Below, piece after piece: positions 1 through 6,500 of a stretch of 6,519 bases of DNA. Both the position numbers and the translations under genes were made by a program. The notes below the pieces were generated by a model that worked only from the letters and a program-made list of their open reading frames with translations, had not been told where the DNA came from and did not search any database. The number at the start of each line of letters is the position of its first letter. Position 1 is the stretch's first letter. Origin of the DNA: Methylococcales bacterium (GTDB taxonomy: Bacteria; Pseudomonadota; Gammaproteobacteria; Methylococcales; Methylomonadaceae); assembly GCA_023134955.1 (NCBI GenBank), contig JAGLUC010000167.1, positions 1-6,519 of the forward strand, written 5' to 3'.

Positions 1-50
1 CGGGCTACTTTTTTATTATTGCGAACACTTTTGGAGCGATTAATATGTAG
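1..50 (+). CDS. Possible C-terminal end of an upstream gene (partial)
   Basis: Reading from base 3, the sequence encodes GYFFIIANTFGAINM and stops at TAG (48-50). The peptide is hydrophobic and looks like the end of a membrane protein, and a small hairpin overlaps and follows the stop, as at many gene ends. The other two forward frames also stay open for most of this stretch, so the call rests on composition and context only. Family unknown. The body of the gene, if real, lies left of the window. Confidence 0.22.
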   Translation, partial: GYFFIIANTFGAINM

Positions 51-63
51 GGGCTAGCCCTAC
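47..63 (+). terminator. Small hairpin, possible weak terminator
   Basis: GTAGGG (47-52) and CCCTAC (58-63) are perfect inverted arms around a 5-nt loop, GCTAG. The structure begins one base before the possible stop codon at 48-50. No T-run follows on either strand, so it is not a standard intrinsic terminator. It could mark the end of the upstream transcript or be a chance GC-rich dyad in AT-rich DNA. Confidence 0.28.
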
Positions 64-118
64 AGTACTTAAAAATAATTCATGCCCAGAATAATATACT
101 GAATTGATATAGATACAA

Positions 119-155
119 ATACTCTTGATGCAATAGAGTGAAATCAAGAAAGTAT
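119..155 (+). repeat. Imperfect inverted repeat upstream of deaD
   Basis: ATACTCTTGAT (119-129) pairs with ATCAAG-AA-AGTAT (143-155), giving an 11-bp stem with a 2-nt bulge and a 13-nt loop. It lies about 45 bp upstream of the deaD -10 element, so it is outside the predicted transcript. It could be an operator or a remnant of an upstream transcript end. No known regulator motif is recognised. Confidence 0.25.
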
Positions 156-197
156 TATGAAACGAGTGTTTTTATTCCCACCACCCAAAAGATCATG

Positions 198-206
198 TGT
201 TATAAT
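198..206 (+). promoter_or_regulatory. Extended -10 promoter for deaD
   Basis: TATAAT at 201-206 is a perfect sigma70 -10 hexamer and is preceded directly by TGT (198-200), the extended -10 signature. No good -35 hexamer is found at 16-18 bp upstream; that position is C-rich. This is typical of extended -10 promoters, which rely less on a -35. Transcription would start near 212-214 and give an untranslated leader of about 43 nt before the ATG at 256. That is much shorter than the long deaD leader known in E. coli. Confidence 0.6.
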
Positions 207-245
207 GGCAGGTTTTTCACGCTCATAGCAGTTCTCACGTCCTTC

Positions 246-255
246 AGGTATCTTA
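246..255 (+). promoter_or_regulatory. Ribosome binding site of deaD
   Basis: CAGGT, with AGG at 246-248, lies 7 nt before the ATG at 256. It is a short Shine-Dalgarno match at normal spacing. It supports the chosen start, which also gives an N-terminus of the length expected before the helicase Q-motif. Confidence 0.5.
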
Positions 256-2037
256 ATGTCCGAAACCAATCTCCCCCCATTACCTTCCTTCCATGACTTA
301 GCTCTAGCTGCCCCTGTGTTAGATGCCGTTGAAAGTGCTGGCTATGAAACCCCATCACCTATTCAAGCCCAAATCATTCCATTTATGATGGATGGTAGAG
401 ATGTATTAGGACAAGCTCAAACAGGCACAGGAAAAACAGCCGCATTTGCCCTGCCTATTTTATCTAATATCAAGCTTAATCAAAAAGACCCTCAAGTATT
501 GGTCTTAGCACCTACCAGAGAGCTTGCTATTCAGGTTGCTGAGGCTTTTCAAGGTTATGCTTCAAAAATGAAGGGTTTTCATGTACTGCCTATTTATGGT
601 GGGCAAGATTATAGCATCCAGCTACGTCAACTTAGGCGTGGTGCTCATGTGGTGGTGGGCACACCTGGTCGTGTTATGGATCACATGCGCAAAGGCACAT
701 TAAAGCTTAATCAATTAACTACTTTGGTGTTAGATGAAGCCGATGAAATGCTACGTATGGGGTTTATTGATGATGTTGAGTGGGTTTTAGAACAACTACC
801 AGAAAAAAAACAGGTTGCTCTTTTTTCTGCGACCATGCCTACGGTTATTCGTAAAATTGCTCAAAAATATTTACATAACCCTGAGCAAGTCACTATTAAA
901 GTTAAAACAACCACTGCGGAAAATATTCGTCAACGCTATTGGTTAGTCAGTGGTACACATAAGCTAGATGCATTAACTCGCATATTAGAAGCTGAAGATT
1001 TTGACGGCATGATTATTTTTGTCCGTACCAAAACAGCAACCATTGAATTAGCTGAAAAGCTAGAAGCTAGAGGTCATTCAACCGCCGCAATCAATGGTGA
1101 CATGTCTCAACAACTACGCGAACGGTCAATCAATAATTTAAAACAAGGTAAGCTTGATATTTTAATTGCCACCGACGTTGCCGCTAGAGGACTTGATGTT
1201 AACCGCATTACTCATGTTGTAAACTACGACATACCTTATGATACAGAGTCCTACATTCACCGAATTGGAAGAACTGGTCGCGCTGGTCGTACAGGTGATG
1301 CCATCCTGTTTGTATCACCCAGAGAAAGACGCTTGCTGGGTAATATTGAAAGAGCGACCAAGAGTAAAGTTGAAGAAATGCAACTTCCTTCAACTGAATA
1401 CATCAACAATGCGCGTATTTCTAAATTTAAACAACGCATTACCGATACCTTATCAACTGATGAGCTAAGTTTCTTTACCCAACTTATTGAACAATATCAA
1501 GCAGAACACGATGTGCCGGCTGTTGATATTGCAGCCGCTCTTGCCAAAATAACCCAGGGAAATACACCTTTATTAATTAAGGACATTCCTAAAAGAGCAA
1601 GAAGAGAAAGAGATGATCGTGGTAGTCGCAATGAACGTCAGGGTCATAGAGGTAGAAACAATAGCAGTGGTGATCATGACCGTAAACCTAGACGCAAAAG
1701 TCGAGATGGTAATTCTGACATAAAAATGGAATTATTTCGTATTGAAGTCGGTAGCAGCCATGGTGTTAAACCAGGCAATATTGTAGGTGCTATCGCTAAT
1801 GAAACAGGGATAGATGGCGACCATATTGCTCGCATCAAAATAGAAGAAAACTTCAGCACTGTTGAGTTACCTGCTGGTATGCCCAAAGAGCTTTTTCAAG
1901 AGTTGAAAAAAGTAAGAGTCTCAGGTCAACAATTAAATATTTCAGCAATGGATAAGGATTTAATTAAAAAAGCAAAGAGCAAAAAACGCATAGGTTCCAC
2001 TTCCAGACGAGGAAAAAGAAAGCCTGGCGGAGAGTAA
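256..2037 (+). CDS. deaD: DEAD-box ATP-dependent RNA helicase DeaD/CsdA
   Basis: Complete 593-residue cytoplasmic RNA helicase that uses ATP to unwind or remodel short RNA duplexes. DeaD proteins act in ribosomal large-subunit assembly, cold adaptation and mRNA decay. All core motifs are visible: Q-motif with F12 and TPSPIQ (32-37), Walker A AQTGTGKT (54-61), PTREL (86-90), GG (115-116), TPGR (136-139), DEAD (160-163), SAT (191-193), the IIFVRTK strand (253-259), ATDVAARGLD (305-314) and HRIGRTGRAGR (335-345). A conserved DeaD-type middle region follows, then a flexible Arg/Gly/Asp-rich linker (about 446-488), a DbpA-type RRM-like RNA-binding domain (about 490-562) and a basic Lys/Arg tail (566-592). 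The RRM-like domain and overall length separate it from RhlB, RhlE and SrmB; DbpA is shorter. E. coli DeaD is slightly longer (629 residues). It has its own extended -10 promoter, appears monocistronic and converges with the sensor kinase. No catalytic residue is missing. Confidence 0.97.
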   Translation: MSETNLPPLPSFHDLALAAPVLDAVESAGYETPSPIQAQIIPFMMDGRDVLGQAQTGTGKTAAFALPILSNIKLNQKDPQVLVLAPTRELAIQVAEAFQGYASKMKGFHVLPIYGGQDYSIQLRQLRRGAHVVVGTPGRVMDHMRKGTLKLNQLTTLVLDEADEMLRMGFIDDVEWVLEQLPEKKQVALFSATMPTVIRKIAQKYLHNPEQVTIKVKTTTAENIRQRYWLVSGTHKLDALTRILEAEDFDGMIIFVRTKTATIELAEKLEARGHSTAAINGDMSQQLRERSINNLKQGKLDILIATDVAARGLDVNRITHVVNYDIPYDTESYIHRIGRTGRAGRTGDAILFVSPRERRLLGNIERATKSKVEEMQLPSTEYINNARISKFKQRITDTLSTDELSFFTQLIEQYQAEHDVPAVDIAAALAKITQGNTPLLIKDIPKRARRERDDRGSRNERQGHRGRNNSSGDHDRKPRRKSRDGNSDIKMELFRIEVGSSHGVKPGNIVGAIANETGIDGDHIARIKIEENFSTVELPAGMPKELFQELKKVRVSGQQLNISAMDKDLIKKAKSKKRIGSTSRRGKRKPGGE

Positions 2038-2048
2038 TTTTTACGCTG

Positions 2049-2076
2049 ATTGTCTCACGATTTTTCGTGAGACAAT
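2049..2076 (+). terminator. Perfect 12-bp hairpin after deaD
   Basis: ATTGTCTCACGA (2049-2060) and TCGTGAGACAAT (2065-2076) are perfect inverted arms around a TTTT loop, 11 bp after the deaD stop codon. The position fits a transcript end. However, the bases after the stem are A-rich on the plus strand and CAGCG on the minus strand, so neither direction has the U-tract of an intrinsic terminator. It may stabilise the 3' end, block read-through of antisense RNA, or work with Rho. Confidence 0.55.
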
Positions 2077-2305
2077 AAAAAATATATAAGCACTACAAAA
2101 ACTTTCGCACCTTATCCCCTTCTCCAGAGAGACCACCACAAGGTTTTGCCATAAATTACTCTCAGTTTTAATGAATATTAAATTTTAAAACCATCATCTC
2201 TTTGTGTCAAAGCAAGGCCTAACCCCCGCTACTTGTGACCTCGTTACTTGTTTGGAACCCACTTTACAGCATCCAAAATTTTCTACATGTCCGCATCCAT
2301 TCAAG
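2077..2305. other. Intergenic region between convergent genes, no gene seen
   Basis: This stretch between the deaD hairpin and the kinase stop contains no ORF with family resemblance and no tRNA or rRNA. Two small structures are visible: an 11-mer (2153-2163) complementary to the deaD 3' end (2030-2040), and a pair of near-identical 10-mers, CGCTACTTGT (2227-2236) and CGTTACTTGT (2242-2251), spaced 15 bp apart. No convincing intrinsic terminator for the kinase gene is visible on the minus strand. Confidence 0.6.
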
Positions 2306-5300
2306 TTAGTCTACTGGTATCATAAACTTAATAACAACACCCCCATTAAGACAATGCTCTGCCCAAATTTTACCTTGGTGTAATACAATTATCTCTTTGC
2401 AGATAGACAAACCTAATCCAGTACCACCTGCATTTGTTTTTGTTTTACTACTCTGAATAAATTTATCAAAAACTATATCCAATTCATCCTTAGGAATACC
2501 TACGCCTTCGTCTTTAATTTCAAAGCAAAGAGCAGGTTTATTTTCTATTGAAGCATCTGAAATAGAAGCAGTAATGGTTTTACCCTCAGGACTAAACTTA
2601 ATAGCATTAGATAATAAGTTAGTTATAACCTGTCCGATACGAACATCATCAAATCTGGCAAGACAATTTCCTTCAAATCTGTTCTTTATATAAATATTTC
2701 GTTCTGAAAGCCATGTTTCTTGTTCTGATAGACATGACTCAAAAACCTGTTGTAAATTATTTTTCTCAATACTTAACTCCATCCGACCCACTTCCAGTTT
2801 TGATAGGTCAAGCAAATCATTTAACAACACTAACAGACGTTCACCACTGGAATTAATACGGTCAAAATATTTTAAATTTTTGGCTTTATCTTCTTTATCA
2901 ATATTTTTAATACCAAAGCGAGCGAAGCTTAAAATACCATGCATAGGTGTACGTAATTCATGGGACATGTTGGCTAGAAATTCTGATTTTGCCTGGTTTT
3001 GCTGTATAGCTTCATTTGCTTTTTTATTTTCCGTTATATCCTCGTAGATGCCTAATATGCCAAACTTGACACCATTATCATCTTTTAACAAAACTTTAGA
3101 TATGCGTAGCCAAATAGTTTCACCATCGACTGTTGTTTGCGACTCCTCATAAGCTATTTTTTCAACACCTGTTTCTAAAATAACTCTGTCATCATCTTGA
3201 TAATGCTCAGCCTGTTCATGCCAAGCAAGCTGAGAGTCGTTTTTACCAATAATATCTTCCGGGGAATTTAACCCTACATCACTAGCAAATGCAGGATTAC
3301 AGCCAAGATAGTTTAAATCCAGATCTTTCCAGAAAATGCGTATAGGTGCAGTATCAATAACGGTCTTTAGTATGTTTCGAGATTCAGAAATGGCTAATTC
3401 TGCTTCTTTACGCAGTGTTATATCTCGCCATGTGCAGTAGATAACTTGCCGACTTAACAAAGTAATAACAGATAATGTAACTTCAGCATAAAACTCACCA
3501 TTATCCGCCCTAAGGTGTACCCACTCGAATCGATGAATGCCTTTTTCCTGAGCTGTAATCATCATTCGCTCGGCTTTTTTAAAGGACTCCTGTCCATCTG
3601 GTTGGGTTTTAGGAGACAATTCAGATGGATGCTTATTTAAAAACTCATCTTTTCTTTGATAACCTAACAGTGTAACCGCAGCCTGGTTACATTCAATAAA
3701 TTGATGCTTATCAATAATCAAGGCTGGATCAGGTGACATTTCAAATAGAATACGAAAACGTTGATCACTATCCTTTAATTTTTTTTGCTCAATAATACGC
3801 TCAGAAATATCAACATGGGTACCCACCATGCGTGTCACTTTGCCTTCATCATCTCGAACTGAAATCCCACGAGCCAGAATATCTACCCAATGACCATCTT
3901 TGTGACGCATACAATAGTCTGTCGAAAAATGGTTCCTCTTGCCTGCCAAACATTCTTCAATCAATGCTAATGCTTTTAACTTTCCATCAGGATCGATAAG
4001 ATTCTCCCATGTAGCAAATTGGTTTTGCAATTCATGCTCTTCATATCCAAGCATTGATTTCCAACGTGGTGAGTAATAAATGTTATTGCTTGCTAAATCC
4101 CAGTCCCAAAGCCCATCATTAGATGCTTGCATAGCAAGATCAAATCTTTCTTCACTAACAAGTAAAGCTTTTTCATTTTTCTTCCGTTCTGTAATATCCG
4201 TTGAAATACCACAAACACTATATACATAACCTTCCTCATTATGTAATGGGAATTTAATTGATAGATAGTCATGAATACCATCATCATGAGTAGCATGTTC
4301 ATCTGATTCAATAAGCTCATTTCTTTGTAGCACTTCTAAATCATTAGCTCTAAAAACATCCGCAATATCAGCAGGAAAAATATCATAATCGGTATGACCG
4401 ATAATTTGTTCACGAGATAAATGTAACAAATCTTTAAAACGTTTGTTTATCAGTAAATATTTTCCATCCTGGTCTTTAAGATAGATAACCGAGGTTGTAT
4501 TATCAATAATTGATTGAAAACGTTTTTCATTTATTTGAGTTTTTGTTAGCAAATCACTATTTTCTTGCAATAGATGCCGTAAAGTATCCGTCTCAACAGT
4601 GATGCGCCCCGACAATGATTTGACAACGAATAATGTTAAAATAACAGCTATTAAGGTGACAACAGCAATATAAATTCCAATATAGAAGGCATAAACCCTT
4701 GCAGGTGCATAGAAGTTTTTTGTTTCATCAAAAAACAAAAACACCCAGTTTGTTTTTCCAATTCTTTTATGCGCAATAATAATGGATTCATCCGTACCTT
4801 CGAGAATATGCACATCTTCATATATATCAGTTAACGACTCATATACATTAGCATTAATAACTTTATCTATTAGCAGCTCATTAACACTTCCAGATTTAAA
4901 AAAATATTGAACCCCCGTTGATGTTGTGGTGCCAATCCGAACATTACCATCATGTTGACGCCTAATAAATCGTTGAACAATATCAAATAATTTCATACTG
5001 TTAAAACTCACCACATCAATACCTACCATTACACCCTGACGATTAAGAATGGGGGCACTGAGAACCAGAATATTACGCCCTTTTATACTTTGTGGAATTC
5101 CAAATTGAATCGTGTTGGAACGATAATTCTCAGGCCAAAATGAAACGGGTATCATCTCACCTACCTGTATTAGCAGCTTACCTTGTTTATCCAGGCGATT
5201 GATTGCAATTACTTCAGGGGTATACTGCATAGCATCTACAAGTTTTGGTTTAGAGAATTCAATCAAATTCTCTAAACTAATTTCGCCGAGAAGATATTTT

Positions 5301-5578
5301 TCGAACTCCTGCCGAATATGACTACGAGATGTAAATTGCATGACAAGATTTTTGAGATTTGTCAGTTCAGACTGTAACGCAACTGTCTCAAGATCCAGAT
5401 TAAATAAAAGCTCTTGCTTAAGTTGCTTAGATTGGAAACGGTATGTCATGACGATAAAAAAACTACCAATCAGCATACTGGTAATAAGAATCCCAACTGT
5501 CACATATAACCATAAACGTCTATGCAGTCTATTTGAGATTGTCTGATAAATTAACGGTTCAGAATTGTTTTTAACCAT
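2306..5578 (-). CDS. Membrane sensor histidine kinase with Cache-like sensor and four PAS domains
   Basis: Complete 1090-residue inner-membrane sensor kinase that should autophosphorylate on histidine and pass the phosphate to a response regulator. Order: short cytoplasmic N-terminus; TM1 about 22-46; periplasmic domain about 47-292, with a long helix followed by alternating strands as in double-Cache sensors; TM2 about 293-320; a helical linker; PAS1 about 351-465, PAS2 about 475-595, PAS3 about 604-724 and PAS4 about 731-853. Each PAS ends in a recognisable PAC segment (DITERKK, DISERI, DITLRK, DITENKK). HisKA follows with the H-box MSHELRTPMHGIL, phosphoacceptor His873. HATPase_c has an N-box (NLLSNAIKFS, Asn991), G1 box (DEGVGIP, 1023-1029), F-box (FDKF, 1037-1040) and G2 box (GGTGLGLSI, 1051-1059). 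It ends just after the ATPase domain, so it is not a hybrid kinase. No response regulator is adjacent, so partner and ligand are unknown. PAS cofactors cannot be predicted. The start ATG lacks its own good Shine-Dalgarno; see the leader ORF upstream. Confidence 0.95.
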   Translation of the reverse strand: MVKNNSEPLIYQTISNRLHRRLWLYVTVGILITSMLIGSFFIVMTYRFQSKQLKQELLFNLDLETVALQSELTNLKNLVMQFTSRSHIRQEFEKYLLGEISLENLIEFSKPKLVDAMQYTPEVIAINRLDKQGKLLIQVGEMIPVSFWPENYRSNTIQFGIPQSIKGRNILVLSAPILNRQGVMVGIDVVSFNSMKLFDIVQRFIRRQHDGNVRIGTTTSTGVQYFFKSGSVNELLIDKVINANVYESLTDIYEDVHILEGTDESIIIAHKRIGKTNWVFLFFDETKNFYAPARVYAFYIGIYIAVVTLIAVILTLFVVKSLSGRITVETDTLRHLLQENSDLLTKTQINEKRFQSIIDNTTSVIYLKDQDGKYLLINKRFKDLLHLSREQIIGHTDYDIFPADIADVFRANDLEVLQRNELIESDEHATHDDGIHDYLSIKFPLHNEEGYVYSVCGISTDITERKKNEKALLVSEERFDLAMQASNDGLWDWDLASNNIYYSPRWKSMLGYEEHELQNQFATWENLIDPDGKLKALALIEECLAGKRNHFSTDYCMRHKDGHWVDILARGISVRDDEGKVTRMVGTHVDISERIIEQKKLKDSDQRFRILFEMSPDPALIIDKHQFIECNQAAVTLLGYQRKDEFLNKHPSELSPKTQPDGQESFKKAERMMITAQEKGIHRFEWVHLRADNGEFYAEVTLSVITLLSRQVIYCTWRDITLRKEAELAISESRNILKTVIDTAPIRIFWKDLDLNYLGCNPAFASDVGLNSPEDIIGKNDSQLAWHEQAEHYQDDDRVILETGVEKIAYEESQTTVDGETIWLRISKVLLKDDNGVKFGILGIYEDITENKKANEAIQQNQAKSEFLANMSHELRTPMHGILSFARFGIKNIDKEDKAKNLKYFDRINSSGERLLVLLNDLLDLSKLEVGRMELSIEKNNLQQVFESCLSEQETWLSERNIYIKNRFEGNCLARFDDVRIGQVITNLLSNAIKFSPEGKTITASISDASIENKPALCFEIKDEGVGIPKDELDIVFDKFIQSSKTKTNAGGTGLGLSICKEIIVLHQGKIWAEHCLNGGVVIKFMIPVD

Positions 5579-5611
5579 TTCTTGCTATTTTTGACATACA
5601 GTTTCCTCCTC
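5571..5611 (-). promoter_or_regulatory. Strong ribosome binding site with 8-codon leader ORF overlapping kinase start
   Basis: On the minus strand a strong Shine-Dalgarno, GAGGAGG (5611-5605), is followed after 7 nt by an ATG at 5597-5595. That ATG opens an ORF reading MSKIARNG and ending in TAA at 5573-5571. The kinase ATG (5578-5576) lies inside this ORF in another frame, so the two overlap by 8 nt. The kinase ATG is 26 nt from GAGGAGG, too far for direct initiation, and has only a weak AAG-type site of its own. Translation of the leader could deliver ribosomes to the kinase start. Alternatively, a single-base error would fuse the two frames. Confidence 0.45.
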
Positions 5612-5641
5612 ATGATTGAAGCCTTAAAGCAATTTAAACAG

Positions 5642-5655
5642 ATTTGCAAGCAAAT
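5642..5655. promoter_or_regulatory. Dyad upstream of the kinase, possible operator
   Basis: ATTTGC-AA-GCAAAT (5642-5655) is a perfect 6+2+6 inverted repeat, flanked by AT-rich sequence, about 64 bp upstream of the kinase ATG. The size and symmetry fit a site for a dimeric regulator. No clear sigma70 promoter was found around it, so its role is uncertain. It is AT-rich enough that chance occurrence is possible. Confidence 0.25.
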
Positions 5656-5728
5656 TAAAAGGTCAAATTTCTATTAAGGATCTCCAAAAACCTACATTAT
5701 TTAAATCGTCTTTTGTAAATCCCCCCTG

Positions 5729-5753
5729 TGTCCGGTTTAGTGTAGCCACTTCA
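5729..5753. repeat. Possible IS3-type element end (solo remnant)
   Basis: Read on the minus strand, a 25-bp segment begins TGAAGTGG and ends ACCGGACA. It has the TG...CA termini and general look of the terminal inverted repeats of IS3-family elements. No transposase ORF and no second copy of this end occur in the window. If real, it is a leftover of an excised or rearranged element. The match rests on recollection of the family's end type, not on an alignment. Confidence 0.2.
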
Positions 5754-5763
5754 TAACGGGCTT

Positions 5764-5825
5764 GTCCAACAAACGGTTCAGATGGTGGCTACGCGCGAAT
5801 CACCATCTAACCTAATTCGTTAAAA
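5764..5825. repeat. attC-like integron recombination site
   Basis: This 62-bp stem-loop has attC architecture. The outer boxes are GTCCAAC (5764-5770, fits RYYYAAC) and GTTAAAA (5819-5825, one mismatch to GTTRRRY). The inner stem is GGTT-C-AGATGGTG (5775-5787) pairing with CACCATCTAACC (5801-5812), leaving a single unpaired C at 5779, as in the extrahelical-base arm of known attC sites. A 13-nt loop (5788-5800) closes it. Orientation is ambiguous: the unpaired base next to the RYYYAAC box favours plus, whereas on the minus strand the terminal box GTTGGAC fits GTTRRRY perfectly. It begins just after the regulator stop codon (5830-5832), where a cassette attC would be expected. No integrase is in the window. 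A plain terminator is less likely because no U-tract follows the stem on either strand. Confidence 0.5.
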
Positions 5826-5829
5826 ATTT

Positions 5830-6201
5830 TTAATTACAAGCAAATGAGTTCAATCCAAACTCAAGTTTAAAATCTGTTGCTGTAACAGAAGGAACTATTT
5901 TTCCTTTTTCTTTATTTAAAGAAACTATTCCATAACTTTCTAGGGTTTTAAGTGTCCGAGATAAATTGGATTTTTTTCTATGGCTCAATATCTCAAGTTC
6001 AGTAAGTGATTGAGGCTTACACTTAATAATAAGTTTTAAAAGCTCTTGATTTTCATTACTTAAAACCTGTGAAAGTGATTTTATAGATTCAAACCAAATT
6101 TTAGGCTCATTCTTCTTTGGCTTATATTCTCCTCTAACTATAGATAGAGTTCTTTTTTTATAGTCTTCCTGTGACATAATTCCTACATTCATAATTTTCA
6201 T
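5830..6201 (-). CDS. HVO_A0114-type winged-helix DNA-binding protein, probable antitoxin
   Basis: Complete 123-residue small DNA-binding protein. The N-terminal part (about 12-43) carries the family pattern EDYKKRTLSIVRGEYKP followed by PKIWFESI. A winged helix-turn-helix follows (about 43-108), with the recognition region RKKSNLSRTLKTLESYGIV (75-93) and a Lys/Glu-containing wing (94-108). These features match the HVO_A0114 family, which resembles MarR/ArsR regulators and is often encoded next to DUF6516 proteins as a presumed toxin-antitoxin pair. It probably binds DNA in the cytoplasm, represses its own operon and, by analogy, counters the partner. The start at 6201 is supported by AAAGG 8 nt upstream; Met4 and Met9 lack such a site. 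The DUF6516 gene lies 11 bp upstream on the same strand, giving toxin-then-antitoxin order. The attC-like element begins right after the stop. Family confidence is high; the antitoxin role is inferred. Confidence 0.88.
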   Translation of the reverse strand: MKIMNVGIMSQEDYKKRTLSIVRGEYKPKKNEPKIWFESIKSLSQVLSNENQELLKLIIKCKPQSLTELEILSHRKKSNLSRTLKTLESYGIVSLNKEKGKIVPSVTATDFKLEFGLNSFACN

Positions 6202-6212
6202 TTTATTGACCT

Positions 6213-6500
6213 TTATTTCTCAAGGAGTATTTTATCTACATCCATCCAAAAATCTTCAAGTAACTGGCTTGCACTTTCAAATTCATATTGTTCAACTATT
6301 TTTCTTTTATGCTTATGATCCCAAGTTAACCTTTTAGCACTATATTTTTTCTTCTTTGGTTTTATAGCATGGGCATTATCATAACCAAGAATCCTAGCAT
6401 TATTAGGGCTGTGCAATGTTAAAGAGTATTTAATACCATGTGGTATATGTTGATTAGAGGGAACAGATTTTGCTTCAATTTTTGTCCAAAAATCGAGGGG
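6213..6500 (-). pseudogene. DUF6516-type putative toxin, 5'-truncated
   Basis: An open frame of 95 codons encodes a sequence typical of DUF6516 proteins: FWTKIEAKSV, then HIPHGIKYSLTLH, RILGYDNAHAIK, WDHKHK and a C-terminal helix YEFESASQLLEDFWMDVDKI. These proteins are small and usually paired with HVO_A0114-type regulators; the presumed toxin activity is not established here. The frame is closed upstream by TGA (6503-6501), which lies in a 16-bp tandem repeat, and holds no ATG or GTG. The only common start is TTG at 6416, without a Shine-Dalgarno and beyond the conserved N-terminal strands, so the 67-residue product from it would lack half of the core. From memory of family lengths, about 25-30 N-terminal residues are missing. 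Most likely a remnant left after repeat insertion or recombination. It stops 11 bp before the antitoxin start and probably shared its transcript. Confidence 0.72.

Noticed and set aside
157..228. Small plus-strand ORF of 23 codons (MKRVFLF...) upstream of deaD
   Set aside because: It overlaps the -10 promoter element, has no convincing ribosome site and shows no family resemblance.
1208..1468. Open frames on both strands inside deaD
   Set aside because: They are shadows of the helicase coding frame, which carries all motifs in this region; their translations look random.
2216..2222. GCCTAAC, matching the attC RYYYAAC box, downstream of the kinase
   Set aside because: No paired arms or matching GTTRRRY box are found at a suitable distance, so it is a chance heptamer.
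4093..4320. 75-codon minus-strand frame inside the kinase gene
   Set aside because: It is out of frame with the kinase across an intact PAS domain and has low-complexity content.
5340..5546. Plus-strand ORF opposite the kinase N-terminus
   Set aside because: It is antisense to the membrane and sensor region, with no ribosome site and no recognisable features.
5553..5613. 20-codon ORF from ATG at 5613 on the minus strand (MRRKLYV...)
   Set aside because: No Shine-Dalgarno precedes it; the GAGGAGG lies within it and fits the next ATG instead.
5598..5720. Candidate sigma70 promoter for the kinase, such as TTGACC on the minus strand (5666-5661)
   Set aside because: No acceptable -10 hexamer occurs at 16-18 bp; other AT-rich pairings are equally weak.
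5780..5808. Intrinsic terminator for the regulator gene
   Set aside because: The stem is followed by no T-run on either strand and has a large 13-nt loop; the outer boxes and unpaired base fit an attC site better.
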